Positions 49,853 through 58,537 of a DNA stretch of 64,000 bases are shown here, one piece after another. Origin of the DNA: Planomonospora parontospora (GTDB lineage: Bacteria; Actinomycetota; Actinomycetes; Streptosporangiales; Streptosporangiaceae). The position numbers were made by a program, and so were the translations under genes. Location of the stretch: assembly GCA_014647935.1 (NCBI GenBank), contig BMQD01000006.1, positions 1-64,000 of the forward strand. Reading direction: 5' to 3'. Every line of letters begins with the position of its first letter. Positions within the stretch are counted from its first letter, which is position 1. The notes beneath the pieces are model-generated. The model was not told where the DNA came from. It searched no databases and saw only the letters and a program-made list of their open reading frames with translations.

Positions 49853-50859
49853 CGCTGGTCTCGCATTCCGGTGATCGCCCCTTCGGTGTCACGCCGCAGG
49901 ACGAACCTCTGGTAGCCGAGCGCGAAGACCAGGCTGATGAGGAACATCACGACGCTGATGGCGCTGGCGTAGCCGACCTGGTAGCGCCCGAAACCGAAGG
50001 TGAACATGGTGATGGCCATCGTCTCGGACGAGTGGATGGGCCCGCCCTCGGTGAGCACCCAGACCAGGTCGAACAGCTGGATGGCGCCGATGATGGACAG
50101 GAAGGCGCTGATGCGGATCGTCGGCCCCAGCAGCGGCAGCGTCACGTGGCGGAAGACCTTCCAGCCGGTCGCCCCGTCCAGCTGGGCGGCCTCGATCAGC
50201 TCGTTGGGGATGCCCTGCCGTCCGGCCAAGTACAGGATCATGTGGAAGCCGAAGTACTTCCAGGTCATGACGATGAACACCGAGTACATGACGCTCGAGG
50301 GGTCCGACAGCCAGGTGGAGCTGAGCTCCTCCAGCCCGATCATGCTCAGCATCTCGTTGGCGAGGCCGCGCTCGGGCGAGAAGAACATCGTGAACAGCAC
50401 CGCGGTGATGACCTCGGACAGCACGTACGGCGCGAAGAACAGCAACCGGTAGAAGGCCCTGCCGCGCATGGGCTGGTTGAGCAGCAGCGCCAGCCCCAGG
50501 GCGAGCGGCAGCTGGACCACCAGCGAGAGCACGATCAGGATCAGACCGCGCCACAGGTCCCCGAGGAACACCGGGTCCTCGAACATCCGGGTGAAGTTGT
50601 CCAGCCCGATGAAATTGGTCGGCAGCCCGCCGAACCCGTTCCACTTGAACACGCTGGCGTACGCGGCGAGCAGGATCGGCGCCAGCACCAGCAGGACGAA
50701 CAGCACCAGCGCCGGGAGCAGGAACAGCGTGATCGTCATCAGCGTGCGGCGCCGGTTCCTGCGGCGGCCGGCCGCGCCGCCGCCGTCGGACGAGGGCCGC
50801 GCTCGGCGGGGTCCCGGCTGCGCCGGACGCTTGTCCGCCGCCAGGGTCTCCGGTTTCAT
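49849..50859 (-). CDS. Sugar ABC transporter permease (MalF-type)
   Basis: 336 residues. A basic cytoplasmic tail of about 38 residues is followed by six helices. The EAA loop reads LIEAAQLDGATGWKVFRHVT. FFAPYVLSEVITAVLFTMFF and YFGFHMILYLAG are typical of this class. Together with the next gene it forms the membrane channel for oligosaccharide uptake. It lies 63 bp after the binding-protein gene, with the start at ATG 50859. Confidence 0.92.
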   Translation of the reverse strand: MKPETLAADKRPAQPGPRRARPSSDGGGAAGRRRNRRRTLMTITLFLLPALVLFVLLVLAPILLAAYASVFKWNGFGGLPTNFIGLDNFTRMFEDPVFLGDLWRGLILIVLSLVVQLPLALGLALLLNQPMRGRAFYRLLFFAPYVLSEVITAVLFTMFFSPERGLANEMLSMIGLEELSSTWLSDPSSVMYSVFIVMTWKYFGFHMILYLAGRQGIPNELIEAAQLDGATGWKVFRHVTLPLLGPTIRISAFLSIIGAIQLFDLVWVLTEGGPIHSSETMAITMFTFGFGRYQVGYASAISVVMFLISLVFALGYQRFVLRRDTEGAITGMRDQR

Positions 50860-50922
50860 CGGTTCTCCCCGATCGGGGGGCCGGGCAGGCGCCCGGCCCC
50901 TTCCTTCGTCTTCACTCGGTCG

Positions 50923-52224
50923 TCACTCCGACTTCGCCGCCGTCGTGATGTCGGCGACGACCTGCTCCGGAGTCTTCGACCCGGCGATGAGCTCGGCCAC
51001 GCTGTCGTTCACCTGCTGGCCGACGGCCGGCGGGTAGGCCTGGTCGAGGTAGAGCTGGTAGCCGGTGGCCTTGTTGAGGCTCTCCGTCACGAGCTTGGCG
51101 TGCTGGTCCGTGACCGCGTCCTCGGTGCCCTTGACCGCCGGGAAGATGGCGCCCGTCTTGACACCCTTGCGGTGGTTGTCGGGCTCGGAGATGAACTTGA
51201 GGAAGTCGATCGCCTCCGGGGGCGCGTCGGCGCCGACTGCGACGCCGCCGCCGCCGCCGAAGGCCTCCGTCGCCGCGCCCTTGCCGCCCTCGACCGCGGG
51301 GAACGGGAAGAAGCCGAGGTCCTCGCCGAGGTCCTTGGAGGTGTCCCGCTGGACGCTGGGGGCCCACTGGCCCATCAGCTCCATCGCGGCCTTGCCGTTG
51401 CCGATCGTGGCGGCCTGGCCGTCCGGCTTGTCGTAGTCGGCGCCCAGGAAGCCCGGCTGGAACGGCTCGAGGGCGGTCAGCTCCTTGAGCTTCTGGCCCG
51501 CCGTCACGAAGTCGGGGTTCTCGAACGACTTGGTCTCGGCCGCCTGCTTGAGCGCGTCCAGGCCCGCCACGCGCATGGCCAGGTAGGCCCAGTAGTAGTG
51601 GCCGGGCCACTTGGCCTTGCCGGCCAGGGCGATCGGGGCGATCCCGGCCGCCTTGAGCTTCTTGACGTCGTCGAGGAACTCGGTCCACGTCGCCGGCGGC
51701 GCGTCGATGCCGGCCTTGGCGAAGAGCTTCTTGTTGTACCAGAAGCCGACCATGCCGAGGTCGTGCGGGACGCCGTACGTCTTGCCGTCGATCTGGTAGG
51801 CCGACAGGGCGACCGGGGAGAGCGTGTCGGACCAGGAGGCGATGTCGGAGGTGATGTCCTTGACCAGCCCCGCCTCGACCTGCTGGGCCAGCACGCCGCC
51901 GCCCCAGGTGTGGAACAGGTGCGGGGCCTTGCCCGACTGGGTGACCGTCGTGAGCTTCGACTTGAAGTTCTCGACGTTCATCGCGTTCACCTTGATGGTG
52001 ACGTTGGGGTGCTTGGCCTGGTAGTCCTTGACCAGCCCGTTCCAGACGCCCAGCATGGGATCGATGTTGTGGATGGTCCACCACTCGACGGTGACCTTGC
52101 CCCCGGAGGAGGCGCCCCCGCCCGATCCCGCGTTGTTGCTCTCCTGGCCGCCGCCGCCGCACCCCGCAAGGAGTAGCGCGGCCGCCGCCAGCGTCACCAC
52201 ACTTCGCCGATTGAACGACTTCAC
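50923..52224 (-). CDS. Sugar ABC transporter substrate-binding lipoprotein
   Basis: 433 residues from GTG 52224. Lipoprotein signal (VKSFNRRSVVTLAAAALLLA then GC) with lipobox LLAGC. The mature protein starts with a Gly/Ser-rich linker and has the family 1 binding-protein fold (VEWWTIHNIDPMLGVWNGLV, HLFHTWGGGVLAQQVEAG and others). It captures the sugar, here probably xylo-oligosaccharides, for the two permeases. The frame runs upstream past the start without a signal sequence. GAAAGTTTC boxes lie in its upstream region. Confidence 0.92.
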   Translation of the reverse strand: MKSFNRRSVVTLAAAALLLAGCGGGGQESNNAGSGGGASSGGKVTVEWWTIHNIDPMLGVWNGLVKDYQAKHPNVTIKVNAMNVENFKSKLTTVTQSGKAPHLFHTWGGGVLAQQVEAGLVKDITSDIASWSDTLSPVALSAYQIDGKTYGVPHDLGMVGFWYNKKLFAKAGIDAPPATWTEFLDDVKKLKAAGIAPIALAGKAKWPGHYYWAYLAMRVAGLDALKQAAETKSFENPDFVTAGQKLKELTALEPFQPGFLGADYDKPDGQAATIGNGKAAMELMGQWAPSVQRDTSKDLGEDLGFFPFPAVEGGKGAATEAFGGGGGVAVGADAPPEAIDFLKFISEPDNHRKGVKTGAIFPAVKGTEDAVTDQHAKLVTESLNKATGYQLYLDQAYPPAVGQQVNDSVAELIAGSKTPEQVVADITTAAKSE

Positions 52225-52287
52225 AGTGGTCTTCCTTCCTCTGCCGTCGCTACCGCAGATGTGATCCGCTACCGCGGATTGATCTCT

Positions 52288-52472
52288 GAAAGTTTCATCG
52301 CGTTGCCGATAGTTTCTAGAGATGGCGCTGAGGTTACATTGGCTTTTCCGCGGTATCAACGGCCGTCTTCACACCGTTATCTAGAGGTTGGCGGGAGAGA
52401 TCCATTGACGCGCCCCGCGAAAGCGCTTACGGTGCGGGACGCGAAAAATCTCGGAGATCTTAAGAAAGTTTC
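52288..52472. promoter_or_regulatory. Operator/promoter region upstream of the binding-protein gene
   Basis: GAAAGTTTC occurs at 52288-52296 and 52464-52472. GAAAGCGCTTAC is at 52419-52430, inside a plus-strand promoter-like pair TTGACG (52405-52410) and TACGGT (52428-52433). These match the boxes near the LacI gene and should control the transporter and perhaps the small gene at 52494. Confidence 0.6.
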
Positions 52473-52493
52473 GGACAGCGGTGCCCGCGTGTC

Positions 52494-52742
52494 ATGAACT
52501 CGCACGACATGCCTGGTCGAGGCCCTGGCCGGGGATCCTCCTCCGGCGGCACGGATCCGCCCGCGCCGTCGACCCCAGGCGCGGAAAGCGTGTTCCGCGC
52601 CGCCGCGGACGCGCCGGTGGCCGGCGGCCCGGCCGCCCGCGAGGAGAGCCGCCTGCGCTCCGAGGTCACCGGCAGGTCCGCCCTGCGGGCCGGGCCCGTC
52701 CCCGGCCACCCCTTCTACCGTCTCCACCGCGGAGAACCGTGA
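52494..52742 (+). CDS. Possible small hypothetical protein
   Basis: 82 residues, starting MNSHDMPGRGPGRGSSSGGT. The second half (FRAAADAPVAGGPAAREESR and onward to HPFYRLHRGEP) reads like a folded peptide, but no family comes to mind. A plausible promoter with operator boxes stands 60-90 bp upstream. The compositional bias of GC-rich DNA makes this a weak call. Confidence 0.3.
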   Translation: MNSHDMPGRGPGRGSSSGGTDPPAPSTPGAESVFRAAADAPVAGGPAAREESRLRSEVTGRSALRAGPVPGHPFYRLHRGEP

Positions 52743-52853
52743 TCTCCGGCGAGAGCGGGGCGAGGCAGGGCGCGTCCGGCCGGACTCCCGCGTTTCCATC
52801 TCCACAAAACGGACATGGGACACCTTAGCGGCCATCACTTCTCGGGGGTGCCC

Positions 52854-53123
52854 ATGAGCTCGAAATCACGGCAGACGAAGGCCCAGCACGAGCAGCGGAA
52901 GGCCTCGGCCGCCCGGCAGCAGCAGGCCGGCCCCGCCGCCGGAGGAACGACCGGGGGATCGGTCAGGGGAACGGTCGGGGGGACACCCTCCCGCGCGGGC
53001 AAGGCCAGCGGGACGCACGGCGCCGACCACCCCGGCGGCACCGCCCGGGCGCAGCGCCTGGCCAAGCAGTCCCTCCCGCTCCGCCGGGGTCAGCGCTCCG
53101 GACCGGGCCGCCCGTCGTCCTGA
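52854..53123 (+). CDS. Small basic hypothetical protein
   Basis: 89 residues from ATG 52854 (MSSKSRQTKAQHEQRKASAA). Ser/Lys/Gln-rich N-terminus, Gly/Thr/Ala-rich middle and Arg-rich end, probably disordered. GGGGG precedes the ATG. It ends 9 bp before the convergent NRPS stop. Function unknown. Confidence 0.42.
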   Translation: MSSKSRQTKAQHEQRKASAARQQQAGPAAGGTTGGSVRGTVGGTPSRAGKASGTHGADHPGGTARAQRLAKQSLPLRRGQRSGPGRPSS

Positions 53124-53132
53124 CGGCGGCGG

Positions 53133-56100
53133 TCAGCCGTCGAGCAGTCTGAGCGCCTCCTCGTCGGTCATGCCGGCCAGCTCGGCGATCAGCAGCTCCT
53201 CCACCGCGGCGGCCAGCCCGGCGATCGTGGCGCGGTCGAAGACGGTGCGGACGGGGACCTCCACCCCGGTCGCGCGGCGGATCCGCGCGGCCACCCGCGT
53301 GGCCAGCAGGGAGTGCCCGCCCAGCGCGAAGAAGTCGTCGGACACGCCGGGGCCGGTGACCCCGAGCAGTTCCTCCCAGATCCCGGCCACCAGCCGCTCC
53401 GCGTCGGTGCCGGGCGGGACCCGCCCGGCGGCCGGGACGAGGTCCGGTTCGGGCAGGGCCGCGCGGTCGACCTTGCCGCTCGAGGTCAGCGGCAGCGCCT
53501 CCAGCCGCACCCAGGCGGCCGGGACGAGCTGCCGGGGCAGCACCCGTTCCAGCCGGGCGCGCAGCTCGGCCGGATCGGCCGTGCCGGTGAAGTAGGCGAT
53601 CAGCTCCTCGCCCCGGACGGTGACGAACGCCTGCCCCACCTCCGGATGGTCGAGCAGCCTGCTCTCGACCTCCCCGGGCTCGATCCGGAAGCCCCGCACC
53701 TTGAGCTGGCCGTCCAGCCGCCCCAGGAAGTCCAGCCGCCCGTCGAGGCGGCGGCGGGCCCGGTCGCCGGTCCGGTAGCGGCGCGAGCCCGGCGGGCCGT
53801 ACGGGTCCGGGACGAACGCCGCCGCGGTCAGCGACGGCCTGCCGAGGTAACCGCGTGCCACTCCCGCGCCGCCGATGACGAGCTCGCCCGTCGCACCCGC
53901 CGGGAGCGGCCGGCCCCGCTCGTCCAGTACGTGGACCGAGGTCTCGCCGATCGGCCGTCCGATCGGCGGACGGCCCGAGGCCGCGTCGGCGCCCAGGTCG
54001 GCGGCGGTGGCGATGACCGCGGCCTCGGTCGGCCCGTAGGTGTTGACCAGCCGTACCCGGTCGGCGAACCGGGTCCGCCAACGTTCGACCGCCGCGGCGG
54101 CGACCTGCTCCCCGCCCAGGATCACCAGGCGCAGCCCGGGCGGCCAGGCCACCTCCTCCTGCTCCTCCACCAGCGCGTGCCAGTAGGCGGTCGGCAGGTC
54201 CAGCACGGTGACCCGCCGGCCCGCGGGGGTGGCCAGCACCTCCGGCAGGCTGGTCGCCCCGTCGGGGAGCAGCACCAGCGCGGCGCCCGCCGCCAGCGTG
54301 GGGAAGACCTCCTCGACGTGCGCGTCGAAGCCGAGCGAGGCGAACTGGACCACGTGGTCGCCGGGGGCCAGGCCGTAGGCGGAGCGCATCCACCGCACCC
54401 GCGCGGTGACGGCCCCGTGCTCCACCACCACGCCCTTGGGGCGCCCGGTGGAGCCCGAGGTGGTGATCACATAGGCGGCGTCGGCCGGCCGGACCGCCGC
54501 GGGTACCGCGACCGCCCCCACGGCCGCCGCGGGCTCCGTCCCCGGGGCCGCAGCGGATCCCGTGCCCGCCCCCGGGGCCGCCGCCGCACCGGCGCGGCCG
54601 GGCCGCGGGCCGCCGCCCGCCGGGCCGGACGGGTCGACGGCGAGCCGGCCGGGGGGAAGGCTCCGCCGGGTGACCACGTGGACGACCGAGGCGTCCGCCA
54701 GGGAGAAGGCGAGCCGTTCGTCGGGGTCGTCCGGATCGAGCGGCAGATAGGCGGCGCCGGCCCGCCACACCGCGAGCAGCGCGACGATCGCCTCGACCGA
54801 GCGCGGCAGGCAGACGCCGACGATGTCGCCGGGACGCACCCCGCTCTCCCCGAGCACGCCGGCCAGCGCGTCCGCGCGGGCCATCAGCTCCCCGTAGGAG
54901 ACCTCCGTCCCGCCGCAGACCACGGCCACGGCGCCGGGCGACCGCCGCGCGACCGCGGCGATCATCTCCGGGACCGCCGCGGCCGTCCCCTCCGTCCCGG
55001 CGTCCGCTGCGGCTCCGACGGCTCCGTCGGGCACGGCCTGGGCGCGGATCTCCGCCTCGTCCTCGTCCGTCCAGATCCGCAGCTCCGAGATCGGGGTGTC
55101 CGGCCCGGCCGCGACGGACTCCAGCAGCCGGGCGAACCGCCCGGTCAGCCGGCGCCCCGCCTCCGGGCCGAACAGCCCCGTGTCGAGGCAGAGCGAGACC
55201 CCCAGCCCGCCGGCGTCCGACCAGGCCTCGACCATCAGGTCGTTCTTGGCCTGCCGGAACCCCGATTCGATCGCGGTCACCTCCAGGTCCCCGAACGGCC
55301 GCCGGGGGCCGCCGTCCTGGGTGTGCAGGATCAGCATCGACGGCAGTAGTGACTCCGCCCGTTCGCCGAGCCGTTCGAACGGCACGGACGAGCCCGCCAT
55401 GGCGCCCAGGACCTCGCCCCGCATGCGGGTGATCAGTTCGGTGAAGGGCGGGTCGCCGCTCAGGTCTCCGCGGAGGACCACCGTCTGGGAGACGTACCCG
55501 ACCATCCCCTCCAGCTCGGCCCGGTCCCGGCCCGAGAAGACGCTGCCGACCAGGACGTCGCTCTGCCCGGTGTGCCGGGAGAGCAGCACCTGGTAGGCCG
55601 CCATGAGCACGGTGAACAGGGTGGTGCGCCGCTCCCCGGCCAGCCGCTCCAGCCGCCGCGCCGTCGCCGGCGGCAGGTGCGTCCGGTGGAAGTCCCCCTC
55701 CCCGCTCGCCGTACCCTCGCGGAAGGGCAGCTCCGGCGGCGGCGGGTCGGCCAGCTTCTCCCGCCAGTACGGCACCGCGCGCCCGGCCCGGCTCCGCTGC
55801 CAGAGGGCGTGGTGGACGGCCTGGACGGGCAGCGGGGCGAGCTCCGCCACCGCGCCGGAGACCCGGGCTGTGTAGCAGGCGGCCAGGTCGTCCAGGATCA
55901 CGTTGAGCGACCACCCGTCGGCGACGATGTGGTGCATCGTGACGCAGAGCACGTGCTCGTCGTCGCCGAGGCGGATCACCGCGATCCGCAGCGGCGGTCC
56001 CTGCGCCAGGTCGAACGGGGCGTTGGCCCGCTCGGCCGTCATCCGCTCGGCCTCCGCGCGGTCCCGCGCGACCGGCCAGTCGACGGCGGCGGGCGCCGGG

Positions 56101-56318
56101 GGCTCGACCACCGCCCAGGGCGCCCCCTCCTCCTCGGTGAAGCGGGTGCGCAGGCTCTCGTGGCGGGCCAGGACGTCGTCGAACGCCCCGGCGAGCGCGG
56201 CCCGGTCGAGCGGGCCGCGCAGCGCGCGCACGAGGTAGAGGTTGTAGGCGGCGTTCCCCGGGTCGAGGCGCTGCAGGAGCCAGAGCCGCTCCTGGGCCGG
56301 GGACAGGGGCGCCCTCAT
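53133..56318 (-). CDS. NRPS module C-A-T (last gene of the cluster as seen)
   Basis: 1061 residues from ATG 56318, overlapping the upstream stop by four bases. Condensation domain at residues 1-435 with MHHIVADGWS. Adenylation at about 450-960 with TSGSTGRPKG and YGPTEAAV. Carrier domain at about 975-1050 with FFALGGHSLLA. The specificity pocket I read by eye is D-A-E-D-I-G-T-V-I, which I cannot assign; acidic pocket residues would suit a basic or amino substrate. No thioesterase or reductase follows, so product release is not in this protein. Confidence 0.9.
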   Translation of the reverse strand: MRAPLSPAQERLWLLQRLDPGNAAYNLYLVRALRGPLDRAALAGAFDDVLARHESLRTRFTEEEGAPWAVVEPPAPAAVDWPVARDRAEAERMTAERANAPFDLAQGPPLRIAVIRLGDDEHVLCVTMHHIVADGWSLNVILDDLAACYTARVSGAVAELAPLPVQAVHHALWQRSRAGRAVPYWREKLADPPPPELPFREGTASGEGDFHRTHLPPATARRLERLAGERRTTLFTVLMAAYQVLLSRHTGQSDVLVGSVFSGRDRAELEGMVGYVSQTVVLRGDLSGDPPFTELITRMRGEVLGAMAGSSVPFERLGERAESLLPSMLILHTQDGGPRRPFGDLEVTAIESGFRQAKNDLMVEAWSDAGGLGVSLCLDTGLFGPEAGRRLTGRFARLLESVAAGPDTPISELRIWTDEDEAEIRAQAVPDGAVGAAADAGTEGTAAAVPEMIAAVARRSPGAVAVVCGGTEVSYGELMARADALAGVLGESGVRPGDIVGVCLPRSVEAIVALLAVWRAGAAYLPLDPDDPDERLAFSLADASVVHVVTRRSLPPGRLAVDPSGPAGGGPRPGRAGAAAAPGAGTGSAAAPGTEPAAAVGAVAVPAAVRPADAAYVITTSGSTGRPKGVVVEHGAVTARVRWMRSAYGLAPGDHVVQFASLGFDAHVEEVFPTLAAGAALVLLPDGATSLPEVLATPAGRRVTVLDLPTAYWHALVEEQEEVAWPPGLRLVILGGEQVAAAAVERWRTRFADRVRLVNTYGPTEAAVIATAADLGADAASGRPPIGRPIGETSVHVLDERGRPLPAGATGELVIGGAGVARGYLGRPSLTAAAFVPDPYGPPGSRRYRTGDRARRRLDGRLDFLGRLDGQLKVRGFRIEPGEVESRLLDHPEVGQAFVTVRGEELIAYFTGTADPAELRARLERVLPRQLVPAAWVRLEALPLTSSGKVDRAALPEPDLVPAAGRVPPGTDAERLVAGIWEELLGVTGPGVSDDFFALGGHSLLATRVAARIRRATGVEVPVRTVFDRATIAGLAAAVEELLIAELAGMTDEEALRLLDG

Positions 56319-58327
56319 GCGTCCGGCGCCAGTTCGTCGAAGAGGGCGGCCAGTTCCTCGGCGCTGAGCCCGTCGAGCTGCTCGCGCAGCGCCGCCATGT
56401 CCATCAGGTCCGGCCCGTCGTCCGCGCCGTCGCCCGCGCGGTCGAGTTCCCGGGCGAGCCCGGCCACCGTGGGGTTCTCGAACAGCGCCACGATCGGCAC
56501 CGCCACCCCGAACATCGTCCGCACCCTGGCGATGATCTGGGCGGCCGTGAGCGAGTGCCCGCCGAGCTCGAAGAAGTCGTCGTCGACCCCGACCGGTTCG
56601 GCCAGGCCGAGGACCTCGGTCCACATCGCGGCCAGCTCCTTCTCCTCCGGGGTGGACGGGGCCCGGTAGGGGGCCCCGGCGACCCTCGTCCAGTCGGGGT
56701 GCGGCAGCGCCGCGCGGTCCAGCTTGCCGTTGGGGGTGAGCGGCAGCCGGTCGAGGACCACCAGGTGGGCGGGGACCATGTACTCGGGCAGGCCCGCCCG
56801 CAGCCGGGCGCGCAGCACCGGCCAGAGCCCGCCCGCACCCTCCGCGCCGTCCCGGCCGTCCGCGTCCCCCGGACCGCCGGGATCCCCCGGGGCGTCCGAG
56901 GAATCCGAGGCGTCCTGCCGGCCGGAGCCGCCCGGACCACCGGGGTCACCAGGGCCGCCGGGACCGCCGGCCGGGACGACGTAGGCGACCAGCCGGGGCA
57001 GCCCGTCCGGCCCCTCGCGCACGGCGACGGCGGCCTGCCGCACCTCCCCGGCCGCGCGCAGGGCGGTCTCGATCTCGCCGAGCTCGATCCGGAACCCGCG
57101 GATCTTGACCTGCTGGTCGGCCCGGCCCAGGTACTCCAGGCGTCCCGCGGCGCCGATCCGGGCCAGGTCGCCGGTGGCGTACATGCGCGCGCCCGGCCGG
57201 CCGGAGAAGGGGTCGGGCAGGAAACGGCCCGCGGTCAGGGCGGGCAGTCCGTGGTAGCCGCGCGCCACCCCGGCGCCGCCGATGTGCAGCTCCCCCACCT
57301 CTCCCTCCGGCACCGGGTCCCCCCCGGCGTCCAGCAGGTACAGGGCGGTGTCGGCGATCGGCCCGCCCAGGTCCACCGGGGCCGGAGCGGGCGGGACGGG
57401 GCCGGCCGTGGACCACACGGTCGTCTCCGTCGGGCCGTACACGTTCCACAGGCGGGCGCCGCCGGAGCCGAGCGCGTCGGCGAGGTCGCGCGGGAGCGCC
57501 TCGCCCCCGCACAGCCGCGTCCGGACCGTCTCGGGCACCCCGCCCGCCTCCAGCAGGATGCGCCAGGTCGCCGGGGTGGCCTGCATGACCGTGATCCGCT
57601 CCTCGGCCGCCAGCGCGCGCAGCGCCGGGCCGTCGGCCGCCCGGTCGGCGGGGGCCACCACGAGCCGGGCGCCGCAGGTCAGCGGGAGCAGCAGTTCCAG
57701 CACCGAGATGTCGAACGACAGCGTGGTGACGGCCAGCCAGCGGTCGGCGGGGGTGAGCTCCAGCAGGGAGGCGAACGACCCGATCAGGTTGGCCACCGCC
57801 CCGTGCGGGACCGCCACGCCCTTGGGCCGCCCGGTCGACCCCGAGGTGTAGATCAGGTAGGCCAGGTCGCCCGTCGGGCCGTCCTGGGCGGGCGGGCCGT
57901 CCGCGGCGGGCCGCGCACCGGGGACCGTGCCGTCCGGGGCGAGCACCAGCGTGCGGGGCGTCCCGCCGGGCAGCCGCGCGTCCACGCCGTCCTGGGTCAG
58001 CACCAGGCCGGCCCCCGCGTCCTCGCGCATCAGCCGGAGCCGGTCGGCGGGGAAGGCGGGGTCGAGCGGGACGTACGCGCCGCCGGCGGCCCAGACGGCC
58101 AGCACCGCGACCACCATCCCCACGGTGCGCTCCATGCAGATCCCGACCGGGACCTCCGGGCCCACGCCCCGCTCGCGCAGGACCGCCGCCAGGGCGTCGA
58201 CCCGCTCGTGCAGCTCGCGGTGGGTCAGCTCGCCCCCGGGCCCGCTCACCGCCACCGCGTCGGGGGTCAGGTCCCGGCGGCGCCGTGTCAGCTCCAGCGT
58301 CGTCGGCGTCCTCGGCGTCGTCAGCAC
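56315..58327 (-). CDS. NRPS adenylation-carrier protein (A-T)
   Basis: 670 residues from GTG 58327, preceded by GGGAGA. Adenylation domain at residues 1-570 (IYTSGSTGRPKGVAVPHG, VYGPTETTVW, GDLARIG). A Gly/Pro/Asp-rich insertion of about 45 residues interrupts its C-terminal subdomain. Carrier domain at about 575-650 (FFELGGHSLTA). The pocket reads D-I-L-Q-L-G-V-V-W, close to published glycine codes as I recall, so glycine is a tentative call. It lacks a condensation domain; the stand-alone C protein at 58538 is the likely partner. Confidence 0.9.
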   Translation of the reverse strand: MLTTPRTPTTLELTRRRRDLTPDAVAVSGPGGELTHRELHERVDALAAVLRERGVGPEVPVGICMERTVGMVVAVLAVWAAGGAYVPLDPAFPADRLRLMREDAGAGLVLTQDGVDARLPGGTPRTLVLAPDGTVPGARPAADGPPAQDGPTGDLAYLIYTSGSTGRPKGVAVPHGAVANLIGSFASLLELTPADRWLAVTTLSFDISVLELLLPLTCGARLVVAPADRAADGPALRALAAEERITVMQATPATWRILLEAGGVPETVRTRLCGGEALPRDLADALGSGGARLWNVYGPTETTVWSTAGPVPPAPAPVDLGGPIADTALYLLDAGGDPVPEGEVGELHIGGAGVARGYHGLPALTAGRFLPDPFSGRPGARMYATGDLARIGAAGRLEYLGRADQQVKIRGFRIELGEIETALRAAGEVRQAAVAVREGPDGLPRLVAYVVPAGGPGGPGDPGGPGGSGRQDASDSSDAPGDPGGPGDADGRDGAEGAGGLWPVLRARLRAGLPEYMVPAHLVVLDRLPLTPNGKLDRAALPHPDWTRVAGAPYRAPSTPEEKELAAMWTEVLGLAEPVGVDDDFFELGGHSLTAAQIIARVRTMFGVAVPIVALFENPTVAGLARELDRAGDGADDGPDLMDMAALREQLDGLSAEELAALFDELAPDA

Positions 58328-58420
58328 CGTTCGTCTCCCTTCCTTCTCGGATCCGGGGTCGGATCTCCGGTCCGTGCCGGATCCATCAGATCTAGCGAGG
58401 GGACTGCCAGGTTCACCCGG

Positions 58421-58439
58421 CAGGGGAATCGCTTCCCTG
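58421..58439. promoter_or_regulatory. Imperfect palindrome in the inter-operon gap
   Basis: CAGGGGAATCGCTTCCCTG lies about 95 bp upstream of the A-T gene start. This gap should contain the promoter of the last two NRPS genes. A binding role is a guess. Confidence 0.3.
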
Positions 58440-58507
58440 TTACTGTTCTTCTGCTTGAAACGGGCAGGGCTTGTCCGTCGCCTACCTCGGCAGAGGAAAG
58501 CGAGAAG

Positions 58508-58527
58508 CCGCTCCCTTCAGGGAGCGG
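58508..58527 (-). terminator. Hairpin terminator after the condensation gene
   Basis: CCGCTCCC-TTCA-GGGAGCGG, a perfect 8-bp stem, 10 bp past the stop of the gene at 58538. It separates the upstream NRPS genes from the A-T and C-A-T genes. Confidence 0.65.
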
Positions 58528-58537
58528 AGGAGTCACG

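Noticed and set aside
52377-52838. A 153-residue minus-strand ORF in the xylan control region
   Set aside because: It runs through the promoter and operator region and gives an Arg/Gly-rich peptide with no domain.
52963-55914. A 983-residue minus-strand frame in the NRPS region
   Set aside because: Off-frame shadow of the C-A-T gene, which has all the NRPS motifs.
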